Below, piece by piece: positions 1-11,059 of a stretch of DNA of 64,000 nt. Below the pieces are notes generated by a model, which did no database searches, had not been told where the DNA came from, and saw only the letters and a program-made list of their open reading frames with translations. Source of the DNA: Cryptomeria japonica (Eukaryota > Streptophyta > Pinopsida > Cupressales > Cupressaceae); contig NC_081411.1 in the NCBI RefSeq assembly GCF_030272615.1, forward strand, positions 162,017,089 to 162,081,088. The letters run 5' to 3'. Both the position numbers and the translations under genes were made by a program. The stretch's first letter is position 1. Every line of letters starts with the position of its first letter.

Positions 1-526
1 AAATAGAAATTATTTGATGAAAAGATGATGTAGCAATGCTCACAAGTGGAGTATGGTAGACTATCAAAACAAAAGAGAAATTTAGAGGAAAACTATGAGC
101 AAGAACATTTTATGAGGAAAAATTTACAATATTAGAATTACTAGCAGCATTAAAACTTTGCATCTAGCCTATAATCTCTTCATCCTTAATTTTTAAGTCT
201 TCTAGTCTATCTACCCAAGTTTTGATATTATTGAACTCTTTTAACAATTCCTCATCAGTCTAGGCTTGAAATCCTAATAAGAAATATTATAAAAAATAAA
301 ATAAATATTTTCATTTGTAAATTGAGTTTTACCAAATGCATGGGCATATAGACTAACAAATGGAGAGGTATTAGGGATTGTAGGTACATTTTGACAACTG
401 ATATGTTGACTAGCATGCATATTGATACTTAAAAAATTACATTGATTACATATCTTTTAGATATTGGTGTTTGTTGTTGGAAATGCTACAAGACATCATT
501 TTCTAGCTCATGCCAAATCTACTCAC
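1..526. other. AT-rich stretch without a recognised gene
   Basis: Only short chance reading frames are visible, the longest about 60 codons. I see no family resemblance, RNA gene or clear repeat unit here. Confidence 0.5.
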
Positions 527-845
527 TATTAAAATATGTAATTTATCCCACTTTTCATGGGGAGAAATGCATGCACAATTTTTGCAGGAAGTTAAGAATA
601 GGATGTATAAATATAGCTTTCTCATGTTAATTTTTAAATTTATGTATGGAGTTGTATGATATGTTTCTAAAATTTCTAGAAATTAATCATTGTGTCAAAG
701 ACCTCTATTTAATAAGGCTATTGTTCTTGTTTATTTGTCTCTATTTTGTTCTTAGATGATCAATTCGTGTTATAGAATGGATCAATAAAAGATTAGTTTG
801 TGTAATTATTACTATACATCATTTATGTGTTTTATTTCTTTATTT
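527..845 (+). repeat. 5' LTR of the short LTR element
   Basis: Aligns by eye with 2137-2450. The expected TG start appears mutated to TA. It ends next to the primer-site-like sequence. Confidence 0.45.
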
Positions 846-861
846 CATATCAAAGTAGGTT
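846..861 (+). promoter_or_regulatory. Degenerate tRNA-Met primer binding site
   Basis: TCATATCAAAGTAGGT compared with the plant copia-type site TGGTATCAGAGCAGGT differs at four or five positions, nearly all G-to-A or C-to-T. The position directly after the 5' repeat supports the assignment. Confidence 0.4.
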
Positions 862-2136
862 TGAGAAGGTTATTTAGGCTTAATAATTTACAAAAGAATG
901 AGATTGTGGGAGGCTAAAGAGACAACCAAAACATTGAATAAATTGTTAGAATCAATCATAACTGAAGATAAAAATATTGTTTTATTTTTAGAGTTGAAGA
1001 AAGATCATCAATGTGAAGTTGAATTAATCTCCCTCAACTAATTAAAGTTAGTGGTGAACAAATAAAGATCATCGTCCATGTTTATAACATATCTATCAAG
1101 TAAAGTGCAACTTGCTTGGTGATAGCTAGAATGGAGATTCAATGACAAAGGTGGAATTGTAAGTCTTGAAAAATCCATTAACAAATTTAAAGTTTTTTTG
1201 CCACTATTTGGTTGTAGGAGATCAAAACTAATTTCAAATTCATAAATTTTGTAGTTTGAAAGCAATCATCAAGTCAAGACCACCACTAGTGAATGAAATA
1301 TTGCACTCTAAAATTATTGAAAGAAGGTACCTTTAGTTTAAAATCTATATAAATATTATTAGTTGTTGCTTGTAAAAACCATTGACAAACTAGACAATAG
1401 ATCTTTTTTTTTTTGAAAAAGAGGTGTAGAAATTAGAATATCCAAAATGACCTAGTCAAAGTGTGGAGATACCACCACAAATAAATATTATTTCCAAATC
1501 CTATTTTTGGAGAGACTGTACTAGAATAAAAAAGTGAGAATAAATTACAAGGTTAAGTAATTTTTGTTTGATTGATATTTCCAGGTTCTTGCCAAAGAAA
1601 TTATAGCAAGGAAGCCATAGGCCAAGGAAATCACTCAATTGACACTATCCAAAGGTGAAACGGATCATAAAAGAAGAGATCGAGGTCAAAGTGAAGTTTT
1701 CATATCAATTTAAGGAGGAATAAACATTTTTTCATAACCTCATGTTTAAAGAGAAGTTTCAACCCTTAAAGTTTGTTTAAAAAGTTATCTAGTCAAAAAG
1801 AAGATTAGGCATAATCTACCAAGTTTAAATCCATCTCAAAGAAAAGTGAAGACCTCAATTCATAAGGATGTGAAATCAAATCCTTTAAAAATGCCATAGT
1901 GTTTTTGTAAAAATAAATTGAATTCAGGCTCTATAGGAGAGAAAGTGTGAACCCTTGAAGGAGTAATAGCTAGGTAAAATGAAATCTAAAAGGAGATCAC
2001 CACACCATAATAGGCACTGTGGTAGAAGAGAATCCCACACAACTCAAAAGAAGAAATGAAGTCAACCATATATGTTATTGAGAGGAATAGTTGGTTTTGT
2101 GTTGAATCAATTAGTGGCTGAAATTAAGGGGTAGAT

Positions 2137-2450
2137 TGTTGAAATATTTAATTGCTCCCAATTCACATGAGGAAATCTCCATGCACATTTTTTGCATGAA
2201 GTAAAAAATATGATGTCTACAAATAGATTTTATATGTTAAGTTTATAATCTACGTTGAGTTGCATAATAAGTTTTAGAATTTATAGAATCAATTTGTTGT
2301 ATTAAAAACCTCTATTTACTGAGCAAGTGTATTGTATTCCTTGTCTCTGATCATTTGTTTAGTTGATCCTTGATTAGGTAATCAAGAACTTTTTTTAATG
2401 TTTGAGATTGAATAAAAAATTTTGTATGTTCAAACCAATTTTCTTTTCAC
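2137..2450 (+). repeat. 3' LTR of the short LTR element
   Basis: Starts TGTTG directly after the purine-rich AAGGGGTAGAT and repeats the order of blocks seen at 527-845. The 3' limit is uncertain. Confidence 0.45.
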
Positions 2451-3381
2451 TATAGAAATTTCTATGTTTTCTAATTTCTTCACTTGTCCCTTTTTTCTCT
2501 TTTTCCTTTCTCCATCATGAAATTGTAATAACAATATCTACTTGTCCCTTTATGTTTATCCTTTTATTATTTTATGGTAATCCATAATTCATTCCAATGA
2601 CCTCACTTTTGCACAAGCAGACATGATATCACCACATTTTACAGAGTCTAGCTTCCATGCCTCCAACGACATTTCTTGTCTCTCTTTTCATCACATATCT
2701 CTTGCCTCTTAATTTTGCCACAAATTGAACTCCTTTCTTACACCATTCTTTCTGCCTTCCTTCTCTTCCAGCTACCCCAAAACTAGTCAGAATCACATTT
2801 TTTTATGAGACTGAGGGTGAAGGACTGGATCTTCTACACCAATTAACCATCAATGTAACATTTTCTTCTCAACAAAAGGTTGTCCCCTCTTTTTAGCATG
2901 AATCTCCTCTCAATCAACTATGCCCATGCTTTTGTATTCCTACACCATGCTCTTTTACTTGCACAACCATTCCTACCATACCCATGCCATTCCTATTAAT
3001 ATCGGGCTATCTCCTTTATCTCCTTTCTCATTTTCAAAGTCTTTTTAATTTTCCCCATTTTATTTTTATTTTGTTCCTATTCTTTGATTGCTAGAAACAA
3101 ATATGACAAAATAAACATATATTTTGTGAGATACTATCTTATTTAATGTAACAATTTCTATTTATACATTTAAATAGTACTTGATATAAAAAATTAGTGT
3201 CATATTATGAAATATAAATTTAAATCAAATTTATTTATTGTATGTCACTCTAATATTTATTATCTATTGAATGACTAAAAAGTATTAACAAATATTAATT
3301 TTATGATTTTTTAACGTTCATATATAAACAATGATAGAAACAATTCAAAATAAATTGTATATTCATGAAGCTTTTACTATA
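2451..3381. other. AT-rich spacer, no gene seen
   Basis: No reading frame or repeat that I can support. The last bases, TA at 3380-3381, form one half of the TA duplication around the following element. Confidence 0.4.
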
Positions 3382-3400
3382 GGGGAAGAGCACCAGTAGC
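3382..3400 (+). repeat. Left terminal inverted repeat
   Basis: GGGGAAGAGCACCAGTAGC, preceded by TA. Pairs with 7670-7688. Confidence 0.6.
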
Positions 3401-3758
3401 CATCATAGCTAACTTTGCACACCCAGAGATCCTAAACGATACATCGAATTTTGATTTATTTTTTCTGGTTGTCTTCGTATGTGGCTTAACTACTTAAACC
3501 TATTGATCTGGCTTTTGGGTAGAAACGATCCGATCTCTAGGCATCGTTATGCATCGAAAGGTCAAAAAGTGGTAATTTCAAAGTGTCGCCCGATACTTGA
3601 CCTCTTTTGCACCAATACCTACACACCAAAAGGCCAATATCCATTTATAAAATACCTAAAAAGTAATATATTTTTCACCTTTCTATAAAAAATAATTAAC
3701 TTCAAAAAAATATCATATGCACATAATTAAAAAGGAGATGAATATAAAAATGATTAAA

Positions 3759-3790
3759 ATGGGTGGTCAAAAAATATTTTGACCACCCAT
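3759..3790. repeat. Perfect 14-bp stem hairpin
   Basis: ATGGGTGGTCAAAA at 3759-3772 is followed by a 4-nt loop (AATA) and its exact reverse complement at 3777-3790. It lies inside the 3382-7688 element, about 375 bp from its left end. Confidence 0.85.
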
Positions 3791-3894
3791 AACCCCCTTC
3801 CTATGTATGTATGGTGGCCCCACAAGGCACAAACTCCTGGTATCTTTTTTGCCCTAAAAACTTAGGGAAATGAATGTTTTTGGTTACATTTCCT

Positions 3895-4045
3895 CACTCG
3901 CAACCTTGTCTCTCTGTCGACGGCCTCCTCTGCGAGCTCTTCTTCACTCGCAACCTTGTCTCTCTGTCGGTGGCCTCCTCTGTGAGCTCTTCTTCAATCG
4001 CAACCTCAGCCTCCTCTACAACCTCCTTTGCATCCTCCTCATTGG
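3895..4045 (+). repeat. 50-bp tandem repeat, three copies, GC-richer
   Basis: The blocks starting CAACC at 3901, 3951 and 4001 repeat at a 50-bp period, the third degenerate. This stretch is clearly richer in G and C than its surroundings and is open on both strands, encoding Ser/Leu-rich (plus) or Glu-rich (minus) low-complexity peptides. It may be captured coding sequence, but no family is recognised. Confidence 0.6.
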
Positions 4046-4071
4046 CTTGTTCCCAGGTAATGGCCACTCTT

Positions 4072-4192
4072 CCTCCTTGCATATTGGATGTCCAATGATG
4101 GATTTGCTCCTTCGCAGCTACATTATGCTTTGTTTATTGATGATTTCTTTGTATGTGGTTTAGGGTTTCATTTCAATGCTCTGTTATAGTTT
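4072..4192 (+). repeat. Internal inverted arm, left copy
   Basis: Reverse-complement match to about 6616-6740. Shared blocks in order are CATATTGGATGTCC, GCATTATGCTTTG (one change), GATGATTTCTTTGTATGTGG and TTTCATTTCAATGCTCT. The two arms make the element partly foldback-like. Confidence 0.7.
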
Positions 4193-4244
4193 AATAATGC
4201 CATAATCCTAACACAAAAGAGAAAAATAATTGAATATCTCTTCG

Positions 4245-5609
4245 TTTACTTCGAAACCCCTTCATTATTTTTCATTTCATTTTTTGGTTGCACTGTTAAA
4301 TGGTGTTTCTCTGTTTATAATGCCAAAATCCTCATAGAGAATGGAAAAAAAATTGATAATTGTTCATAATTGTTCAAGACCCCTTCATTATTTATCATTT
4401 CTTTTTGTGGGTGTGCTGTTAAATGGTGTCTCTCTATTTATAATGCCAAAATCATTACAGTGAATGTAAAAAAAAAATGATTATTGTTCGAAACCCCTTC
4501 ATTATTTATCATTTCCTTTTATGAGTGTGCTGTTAAATGGTCTCTCTCTCTTTATAATGTTGAATTCATTATAGTGAATGCAAAAAAAATTGATTATTGT
4601 TTATAATTGTTTGAAACCCCTTAATTATTTATCATTTCATTTTTATGGGTTCACTGTTGAATAGAGTCTCTCTGTTTATAATGCCAAAATAATTATAGTG
4701 AATGCGAAAAAAATTGATTATTGTTCATAATTGTTTGAAAGCCCTTCATTATTTATCATTTCTTTTTATCGGTGCGCTGTTAAATGGTGTCTCTTTGTTT
4801 ATAATGTCAAAATCATTACAGTGAATGTGAAAATAATTGATTATTGTTTATAATTGTTTGAAACCCCTTCATTATTTATGATTTCATTTTATGGGTGCAC
4901 TGTTAAATAGAGACTCTCTGTTTATAATGCCGAAATCATTACAGTGAATGTGAGAAAAAATGATTATTGTTCATAATTGTTCGAAACCCCTTCATTATTT
5001 TTCATCTCTTTTTATGGGTGTGCTATTAAATGGTGTCTCTCTGTTTATAATACCGAAATCATTATAGTGAATGCGAAAATAATTGATTATTGTTCATAAT
5101 TATTCAAAATCCCTTCATTGTTTATCATTTCTTTTTGTGGGTGTGCTATTAAATGGTGTCTCTATGTTTATAATACAGAAATCATTACAACGAATGCAAA
5201 ATAATTGATTATTGTTCATAATTGTTTGAAACCCCTTCATTATTTATCATTTCTTTTTATTGGTGTGATGTTAAATGGTGTCTCTCTATTTATAATGCTG
5301 AAATCATTGCAATGAATGCAAAAATAATTGATTATTGTTCATAATTGTTTGAAACCCCTTCATTATTTATCATTTCCTTTTATGGGTGCACTATTAAATG
5401 GCATCTCTCTATTTATAATTCTAAAATCATTACAATGAATGATGTCTCTCCGTTTATAATGCTGAAACCCCTTCATTATTTATCATTTCTTTTTATGGGT
5501 GTGATGTTAAATGGCATCTCTCTGTTTATAATACCAAAATAATTACGGTGAATGTAAAAATAATTGATTATTGTTCATTATTCTTCAAAACCCCTTCATT
5601 ATTTATCAT

Positions 5610-5610
<1 letters not shown>
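4245..5610 (+). repeat. ~123-bp satellite array, about 11 units
   Basis: The phase mark CCCCTTCATT (with minor changes) occurs near 4257, 4380, 4494, 4617, 4741, 4864, 4987, 5110, 5232, 5355, 5467 and 5591, giving a mean spacing of about 121 bp. Each unit carries the same order of blocks: ATTATTTATCATTTC, GTTAAATGGTGTCTCTCTG, TTTATAATGC, ATCATTACAGTGAATG and TTGATTATTGTTCATAATTG. The units are diverged by scattered substitutions, so the array is not recent. Short reading frames across it are by-products of the repeat. Confidence 0.9.
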
Positions 5611-5654
<44 letters not shown>

Positions 5655-5662
5655 GTGTGTGT

Positions 5663-5692
<30 letters not shown>
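5611..5692. repeat. Mirrored (AC)n / (GT)n microsatellite
   Basis: An AC run (5613-5648) is followed by ATATAT and then a GT-rich run to 5692, so the two halves are reverse complements and can pair as a long hairpin. Confidence 0.9.
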
Positions 5693-5693
<1 letters not shown>

Positions 5694-5959
5694 TTTATTG
5701 TCGACATATAACAACCTTCTCACATCCACGTTGCATGAACTCCTGCTATCCTTTTGGCCCTAAAAACTTAGGGAAATGAAGATTTTTTGTGGCGTTTTCA
5801 TTATTTTCTCTACCTTCAATTTGTTAATATACTCACTGTAAATAATATTATCAAGCATACCATATATTACTTCCAATAAATTTCATATGAGAAATACAAT
5901 AACATCATTCAGCCATTTACTCATTTGAGAAATGAATCTGCATCTTAATACTATATCAA

Positions 5960-6620
5960 TAATATCCACTTTTTAATCACATCATAGCTACATCTTCCAC
6001 TCATGTATCTCATGCTTCTAGTTTCTCTCCTTGATATATAATGTTTCAAGTTTTTGTACCTATGTCTGTGTATATATATACACACACGACACCATTTTTT
6101 TTGTTGAAAGATGTTCAATGATGTAATTGTTCACTATCTAATAGAATATCAACAATATCCATTTTTCAATCACATCACAGTACACTATCTCATGCTTCTA
6201 GTTTCTCTCCTTGTTATATAATGTTTCAAGTTTTGTACCTATGTGTGTGTGTGTCTACACACACACACACACATCACAGTTACATATTGAACTCCTGTAT
6301 GGCTTTTTTGAGTTCTTTAGCTATATGGTTATTGTCTATATTATCATGCATACAGAAATAGAGACACAATACCATTTTATTTTGTTCAAAGATGTTCAAT
6401 AATGAGTTACAGAAATAGATTTGTTTTTCATCATTTATCTCAATGGTATTGAGGGTTTCATTTCAGTGATTTGTCTCGCTAAATATATTTATACGGTAGC
6501 ATATTTTTTCGTTGAAAGATGTTTAATGATGGAATTGTTCATTATCTAATACAATATCAGCAATATCCACTTTTCAATCACATCATAGTTACATATTACT
6601 CCTTCGTCTCATTCTTTTAG
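5960..6620 (+). repeat. Three diverged direct repeats with small AC/GT microsatellites
   Basis: Copies start at the block ATATCAATAATATCCAC near 5966, 6148 and 6556, with shared TTTCAATCACATCA and CATGCTTCTAGTTTCTCTCC blocks. The first two copies each lead into a short GT/AC tract (about 6068-6088 and 6242-6272). Confidence 0.65.
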
Positions 6621-6740
6621 TTTGTAAACTGTAAGAGAGCATTGAAATGAAATTGTAAACCACATACAAAGAAATCATTAATAGACAAAGCATAATGCAG
6701 CTAGGAAGGAGGTAAACCATCATAGGACATCCAATATGGA
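6616..6740 (-). repeat. Internal inverted arm, right copy
   Basis: Read on the minus strand it follows 4072-4192 closely, including the GATTTCTTTGTATGTGG block. Confidence 0.7.
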
Positions 6741-7669
6741 TGTTAATATTATTTACAGTGACTATATTTAAAGAAATGTTGGTTTATATTATTTACAACA
6801 ACTATATTGAAAGAAATGCTGGTTTATTGAAAACAGTATAATTTGAATTGAAATATCTATAACAAAATGGAGGGAATTTAGTTATTTTGTGTGTACCAAA
6901 CTGAATGTGCACCCTCGAGTAAGGAATGTGCAGAGGGTATTTCCAGAGCTCAGGAATATGCAATGAATTGGATTGTAGTGAAAGTGACATGGAAAATTCT
7001 GTCTTATAATATAATTTGAATGTGCAATGCATTCGATTGTGGTAGCTAGCAATTTTCAAATTTGAATTTTTGTGGGAAACAGTTGTTCATGTCATATTAG
7101 ATACGCAGTCCTCCATTGCTTCGAATTTTTCAATTTTCTTCCATGCTTTGAATGAAACTTGGTTTTTGAAATTGGATTTTATGCAAATTCTTGGATATTG
7201 GGGAGCCTTACACCAGTTGTTGCAAATGCAAGTACCAAATGCAGATCGATTTAATGCATGTAGTTGTGAAGTGATATTTGGAAGAATGTACCCTTGAGTG
7301 TCTAAGAAGTCTACAATTGATTGTTTTTATGTCATGTAATGCACCAATACCCGTGCATATGTAATTGTAACCGGAGTACATTTGTACTCTTGAGCCACTT
7401 GCATAAAGTGGCAAATGTAAACATTAAGTTTTTAAAAGAATAAAAATGTTTATTATTTGTGCAAGATGTTTTGTAATAAAATAGGAAATGTACCTGTAGT
7501 TGTTTATTTTTTTTACTTTTTGGTTTTCAACTACTACTTCATTTGTGAAAATGTATTGGTGTTAAAATAAATATTTACTGGTTATTTTTTATTTATGTAC
7601 TGACAATTTTTTTTTTATGTTTTGGGGGGTCAACATGGTATTAAGGTGATGGTTATTGGAACTATTTCA
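6741..7669. other. Right part of the TIR element, no gene seen
   Basis: Contains short frames of up to about 85 codons on both strands with no recognisable domain. AT-rich, with a somewhat more balanced composition at 6890-7420. Confidence 0.4.
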
Positions 7670-7688
7670 GCTATTGGTACTCTTCCCC
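7670..7688 (-). repeat. Right terminal inverted repeat
   Basis: Read on the minus strand: GGGGAAGAGTACCAATAGC, with TA following at 7689-7690. Confidence 0.6.
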
Positions 7689-7690
7689 TA

Positions 7691-8722
7691 GACAACTTCA
7701 ATTTCTCATATCACCAATTCGATATCTATTGAACATTACAAAGAAAGCCAAAACAACCCCACACATCAAAATTTTTAGAAGGTACTCAATTAGAAATAGA
7801 GAAATATTTGTTTGAAGAGTAGCCATGATTCTTCATTCCTCATGTGAATTGATCATGGAGTAATTAAATAGATCTTAGACGTGTTAAATAGAAATGGAAA
7901 TTAAGTTTTGAATGTTTCAATAGAATTTTTAATTTAACAGGGTACGTATTGGAAAATTCTTTCACAAGTGTGAACTCTAACAGACATGGAAAGGAATATT
8001 TATGGGAACAATACTTATAAATATTAGTCAGTCAATCCAAATCTTCAGAATAAATTGCAGCATGTGAAAGGGGAACTCAGGTTTCTCGTAGAAGATATAA
8101 ACTACTTATATTTATAATATATATGAGGGAAACTTTGGTAATATGGGACTCAGGAATATTATTTTATGGATTATGTGCAAATATGGTGCCATGGAAAGCG
8201 TGGTTGTTGTGCAAAATATATTCAAAAGGAGGCTCCACTTTCAGAATCCCTTTTAAATATAATTTTCTCCTTAGCAACATTGAATGTTAAAAACTATAAT
8301 TTGGATGGTGTTATACATGTGGAATAAAATCTTTCCAAGCTCTTTAATTAAAGAAATGTTGACTCAAATTTATTGTTTTAAATTGATTCAAAGCTAAGTG
8401 CAGATTTATAACAGAATGAGAAATCATAAGAGCATGCTAGAAAGTGTAATTTCTTGTTTTTATTTTCCAAACAATGCGAAGGCACCAAAACAAGAGACAT
8501 AAATTAGTATCTGAGACTTTTGTGCAATGTCTCAATACTATTGTTTAACAATCACACAAATAAACCTTCTTACAAGTTTTGAAATATTTAGAAATTAAAA
8601 TTTAAAATTTTAAGTTTTATATTTTCAAAAGGAATTTCATATCAAACTCTATTACCATTCAAAAACTGTAAAAATATTAAATAATCATTTTAATTTAAAC
8701 TGTGAAAACATTAGCTTCAAAA
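7691..8722. other. AT-rich stretch without a recognised gene
   Basis: Multiple stops in all frames, and no repeat or RNA gene noted. Confidence 0.4.
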
Positions 8723-8826
8723 GTTGCCATGTAAATCCTATGTAGAGCTCCTTCACAGTAACACAGTTGCCATGTAAATCCTATGTAGAGCTCCTTCACA
8801 GTAACACAGTTGCCATGTAAATCCTC
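8723..8826 (+). repeat. 43-bp tandem repeat, 2.4 copies
   Basis: GTTGCCATGTAAATCCT recurs at 8723, 8766 and 8809. The first two units are identical over 43 bp, so this is a recent local duplication. Confidence 0.95.
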
Positions 8827-9075
8827 TTTGACATTCTCCTTAAGTGAGTCAATGCCATTCTAATAGAAATATGCTTGATTAGGAACTTGTGGCCACCATA
8901 TTCTTTCCTAGAACTTGCTGCCAGGAACGAGGCCCACATAGACGTAACACGGGTCATTGTGTGTTGATAGTGTCTTGTCAGAGTTTATGGAGGATCTATC
9001 AAGATCATACGTTGTTTCAAGGATGAATAATCAAATTCATTATTTTTTTGAACTCAAATATTTTGAATCTTGATC

Positions 9076-9076
<1 letters not shown>

Positions 9077-9165
<89 letters not shown>
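9077..9165. repeat. (TC)n microsatellite, ~44 units
   Basis: Uninterrupted CT dinucleotides. The complementary strand is pure GA. Confidence 0.97.
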
Positions 9166-9168
<3 letters not shown>

Positions 9169-9802
9169 CACAATAATAATCCCACATTGAGAAATCAACA
9201 ACCACAATCTAATCTCAATGGCTAAGATTATCTTACCTTCATCATGTACTTTCTAGAAGTCACTAGAGAAAAATAGATAACTTTCTATTATTGTCCTCAG
9301 CGTGCATGGAGACACCTATCTGAGCTACACTAACTAACACTCTATTCATCCCATCATCAAGGGGAATATAGTTTATTTTAATGCAAATACAAAATCAAAT
9401 GATATATTGAATTAACATATTTGATTTTGGCAATAACGTCAATTGTGTAAAAATTGGTTTTGTACCTAATTGTTGCTTATGGCAGTGCCTCTTAAAGCAG
9501 TACATTCCCATTTTTGTATGATAAGTATGGTTTTTATATAGTTTGTATTGATCCATCATAGATACTATGCTCAACTTTTGCATTGTCCTCATATACTTCT
9601 GTTTTAACTTTGTAAAGATTTCGAGGATGTGCCAGAATTGACAATTTGGTTTTGGTAAGAAATTAAGATTTTATGGTTATGAAATAAATTTTATTCCCCT
9701 TATGAATTTTCAATTCTAAGATGTTTAATGCAATTTTAAAAATATTGTTGGATGAATTTGTCTAAAACAAATGATTCATGCAAATCAGACAAGGGAAGAT
9801 AT

Positions 9803-10476
9803 TCATATATCATAATGTCTAATTTTAATGTTTTATTCCAGAGAAATTATTTGAAGAATGTTTATAAATGATTTTTTTTTAACAATTATTTGAAGTTTAT
9901 ATTTTTTCTGTTTGAATTGATAATATGTAGAAGTTACATTTCAATCTAAGATATAATAGGAGCAAAGTGTTTTTCTTTACTCATATATCATAATGTCTAA
10001 TTTCAAAGTTTTATTACGGAGAAATTATTTGAAGAATGCTTCTAAATTTTTATTTTTATTTTTTATTTTTTTTATTTTTTTTTTTTGATTGGTAATTGGC
10101 CGAAGCCTGAATAACTTTTGATTGGAGCTATGAACCAGTGGGGACACAGTAGGGGGCCCCATCCCCATTACATATCTTTGAATTATTATTATTATTATGT
10201 TTGATTAGATTGACCTCAAGACCTTCCCATCCTATGGAAGGCCAAGAGTCATAGCTTAGAATTCCACTTTAGATGTCCCTATTGGGAGTTGAACTTGGGT
10301 CTCCGCAGTGAGAACCCAGTGTTTTAGCCAGTTAAGCTCAACCCCTTGGACACTTCTAAATTATTTTTTTTAACAATTATTTGAAGTTTACAATTTTTCT
10401 TTTTGAGTTGATAATATGTAGAAACTTTACATTTCAACCTAAGATATAATAGGAACAAAGTGTTTGTCTTTTTCAT
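9803..10476 (+). repeat. ~180-bp tandem duplication, second copy split by a SINE
   Basis: The sequence from CATATATCATAATGTCTAA to GCAAAGTGTTTTTCTTT is present at about 9803-9980 and again from 9981 to 10476. The second copy is interrupted at 10039-10362 by the minus-strand SINE and its target duplications. With the SINE removed both copies are about 180 bp, so duplication came before insertion. Confidence 0.8.
10049..10352 (-). mobile_element. tRNA-derived SINE (minus strand)
   Basis: Read on the minus strand, an A box GAGCTTAACTGG (10328-10339) and a B box GTTCAACTCCC (10284-10294) lie about 45 bp apart, as in an internal tRNA promoter. A tRNA-unrelated body follows, then a short (ATA)n tract (about 10183-10198), and the 3' end is A-rich (poly-T on the plus strand from 10048 to 10085). 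CTTCTAAATT at 10039-10048 and 10353-10362 is the target duplication. The body matches the plus-strand SINE at 45959-46283 closely. No protein is encoded; movement would depend on LINE machinery. Confidence 0.85.
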
Positions 10477-11059
10477 GGAGTGTGGTTCACCTAATGGATT
10501 ATGGGTGCAATAATTCTTCTAACTATTAAGAGAATCCTATAAAATATAATCTAGTGTCCATCCTTCCTTAAATATACTTAGAGAAATGTGTAATTCGAGC
10601 TTCAATGTTTATTATAAGGTTACACATGAACCAGGCATACAAAATGTGCCAGAACAGGCCTTGGATTTGAAGCTTCGCAAAAGAAATAGGATAGTTAGCG
10701 CTAATTGACGTACCATCCCGCATCATGTTTTTTTTATGTTTTATATTTTTTGGAGACAAATTCAAAGTAGAATAATTTTTTTATATTAAAACAAAGGTTA
10801 TATTAAAAAAAAAATTAAGGGAGTAGCCAACATCCTAAGGGGCAATCAACACATTTGTCTAGAGAAGAATAAATAACTAAATTACATTATTATTTTTAAA
10901 CAAAACAAAGGGCCAAATCAAATCAAACAAATTAAAAAAAAAAATTATGAATAGGATTTTCATTAAAATTTAAATAAAAGTATATTATCCATAGAAAAAG
11001 TAGAGGGATGTAAGATCGATCCTTAGGAGTCATAGGGGTAGTGGTAAAAAAGAGCACTA
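10477..11059. other. AT-rich spacer
   Basis: No gene seen. Contains A-rich and T-rich runs that could mark an old element end, but no boundary can be set. Confidence 0.3.

Larger units (their letters stand above)
527..2450 (+). mobile_element. Decayed short LTR retrotransposon (non-autonomous or deleted)
   Basis: Two diverged direct repeats (about 527-845 and 2137-2450) share blocks in the same order: an AAATATKTAATT start, a TGCATGMANTTTTTTGCA-like block, and a 'cctctattta' block before a run resembling LTR R/U5. Just after the first copy, 846-861 resembles the plant initiator-Met primer site, differing mostly by transitions. A purine-rich AAGGGGTAGAT precedes the second copy, as a polypurine tract should, and that copy begins with TGTTG. 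The internal part (about 1.3 kb) holds no gag or pol I can recognise. The size suits a TRIM or internally deleted copia relic. Boundaries are approximate. Confidence 0.5.
3382..7688. mobile_element. 4.3-kb TIR element packed with internal repeats
   Basis: The left end GGGGAAGAGCACCAGTAGC and the reverse complement of the right end GGGGAAGAGTACCAATAGC match at all but two of 19 positions. Both ends are flanked by TA, consistent with a TA target duplication. Inside are a perfect hairpin, a 50-bp triple repeat, an array of about eleven ~123-bp units, a mirrored AC/GT tract, a direct repeat (3829-3880 and 5735-5785), and inverted arms (about 4072-4192 and 6616-6740). No transposase is recognisable. 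TA duplications are typical of Tc1/mariner-type elements, but the family assignment is open. It could also be a foldback-like composite. Confidence 0.55.

Noticed and set aside
3894-4082. Glu-rich minus-strand frame and Ser-rich plus-strand frames
   Set aside because: They follow a 50-bp tandem repeat read in several frames at once. No splice, promoter or family evidence.
4245-5610. Regular repeat array resembling a CRISPR
   Set aside because: There are no short identical repeats separated by unique spacers: whole 123-bp units are similar and tandem. The genome is eukaryotic.
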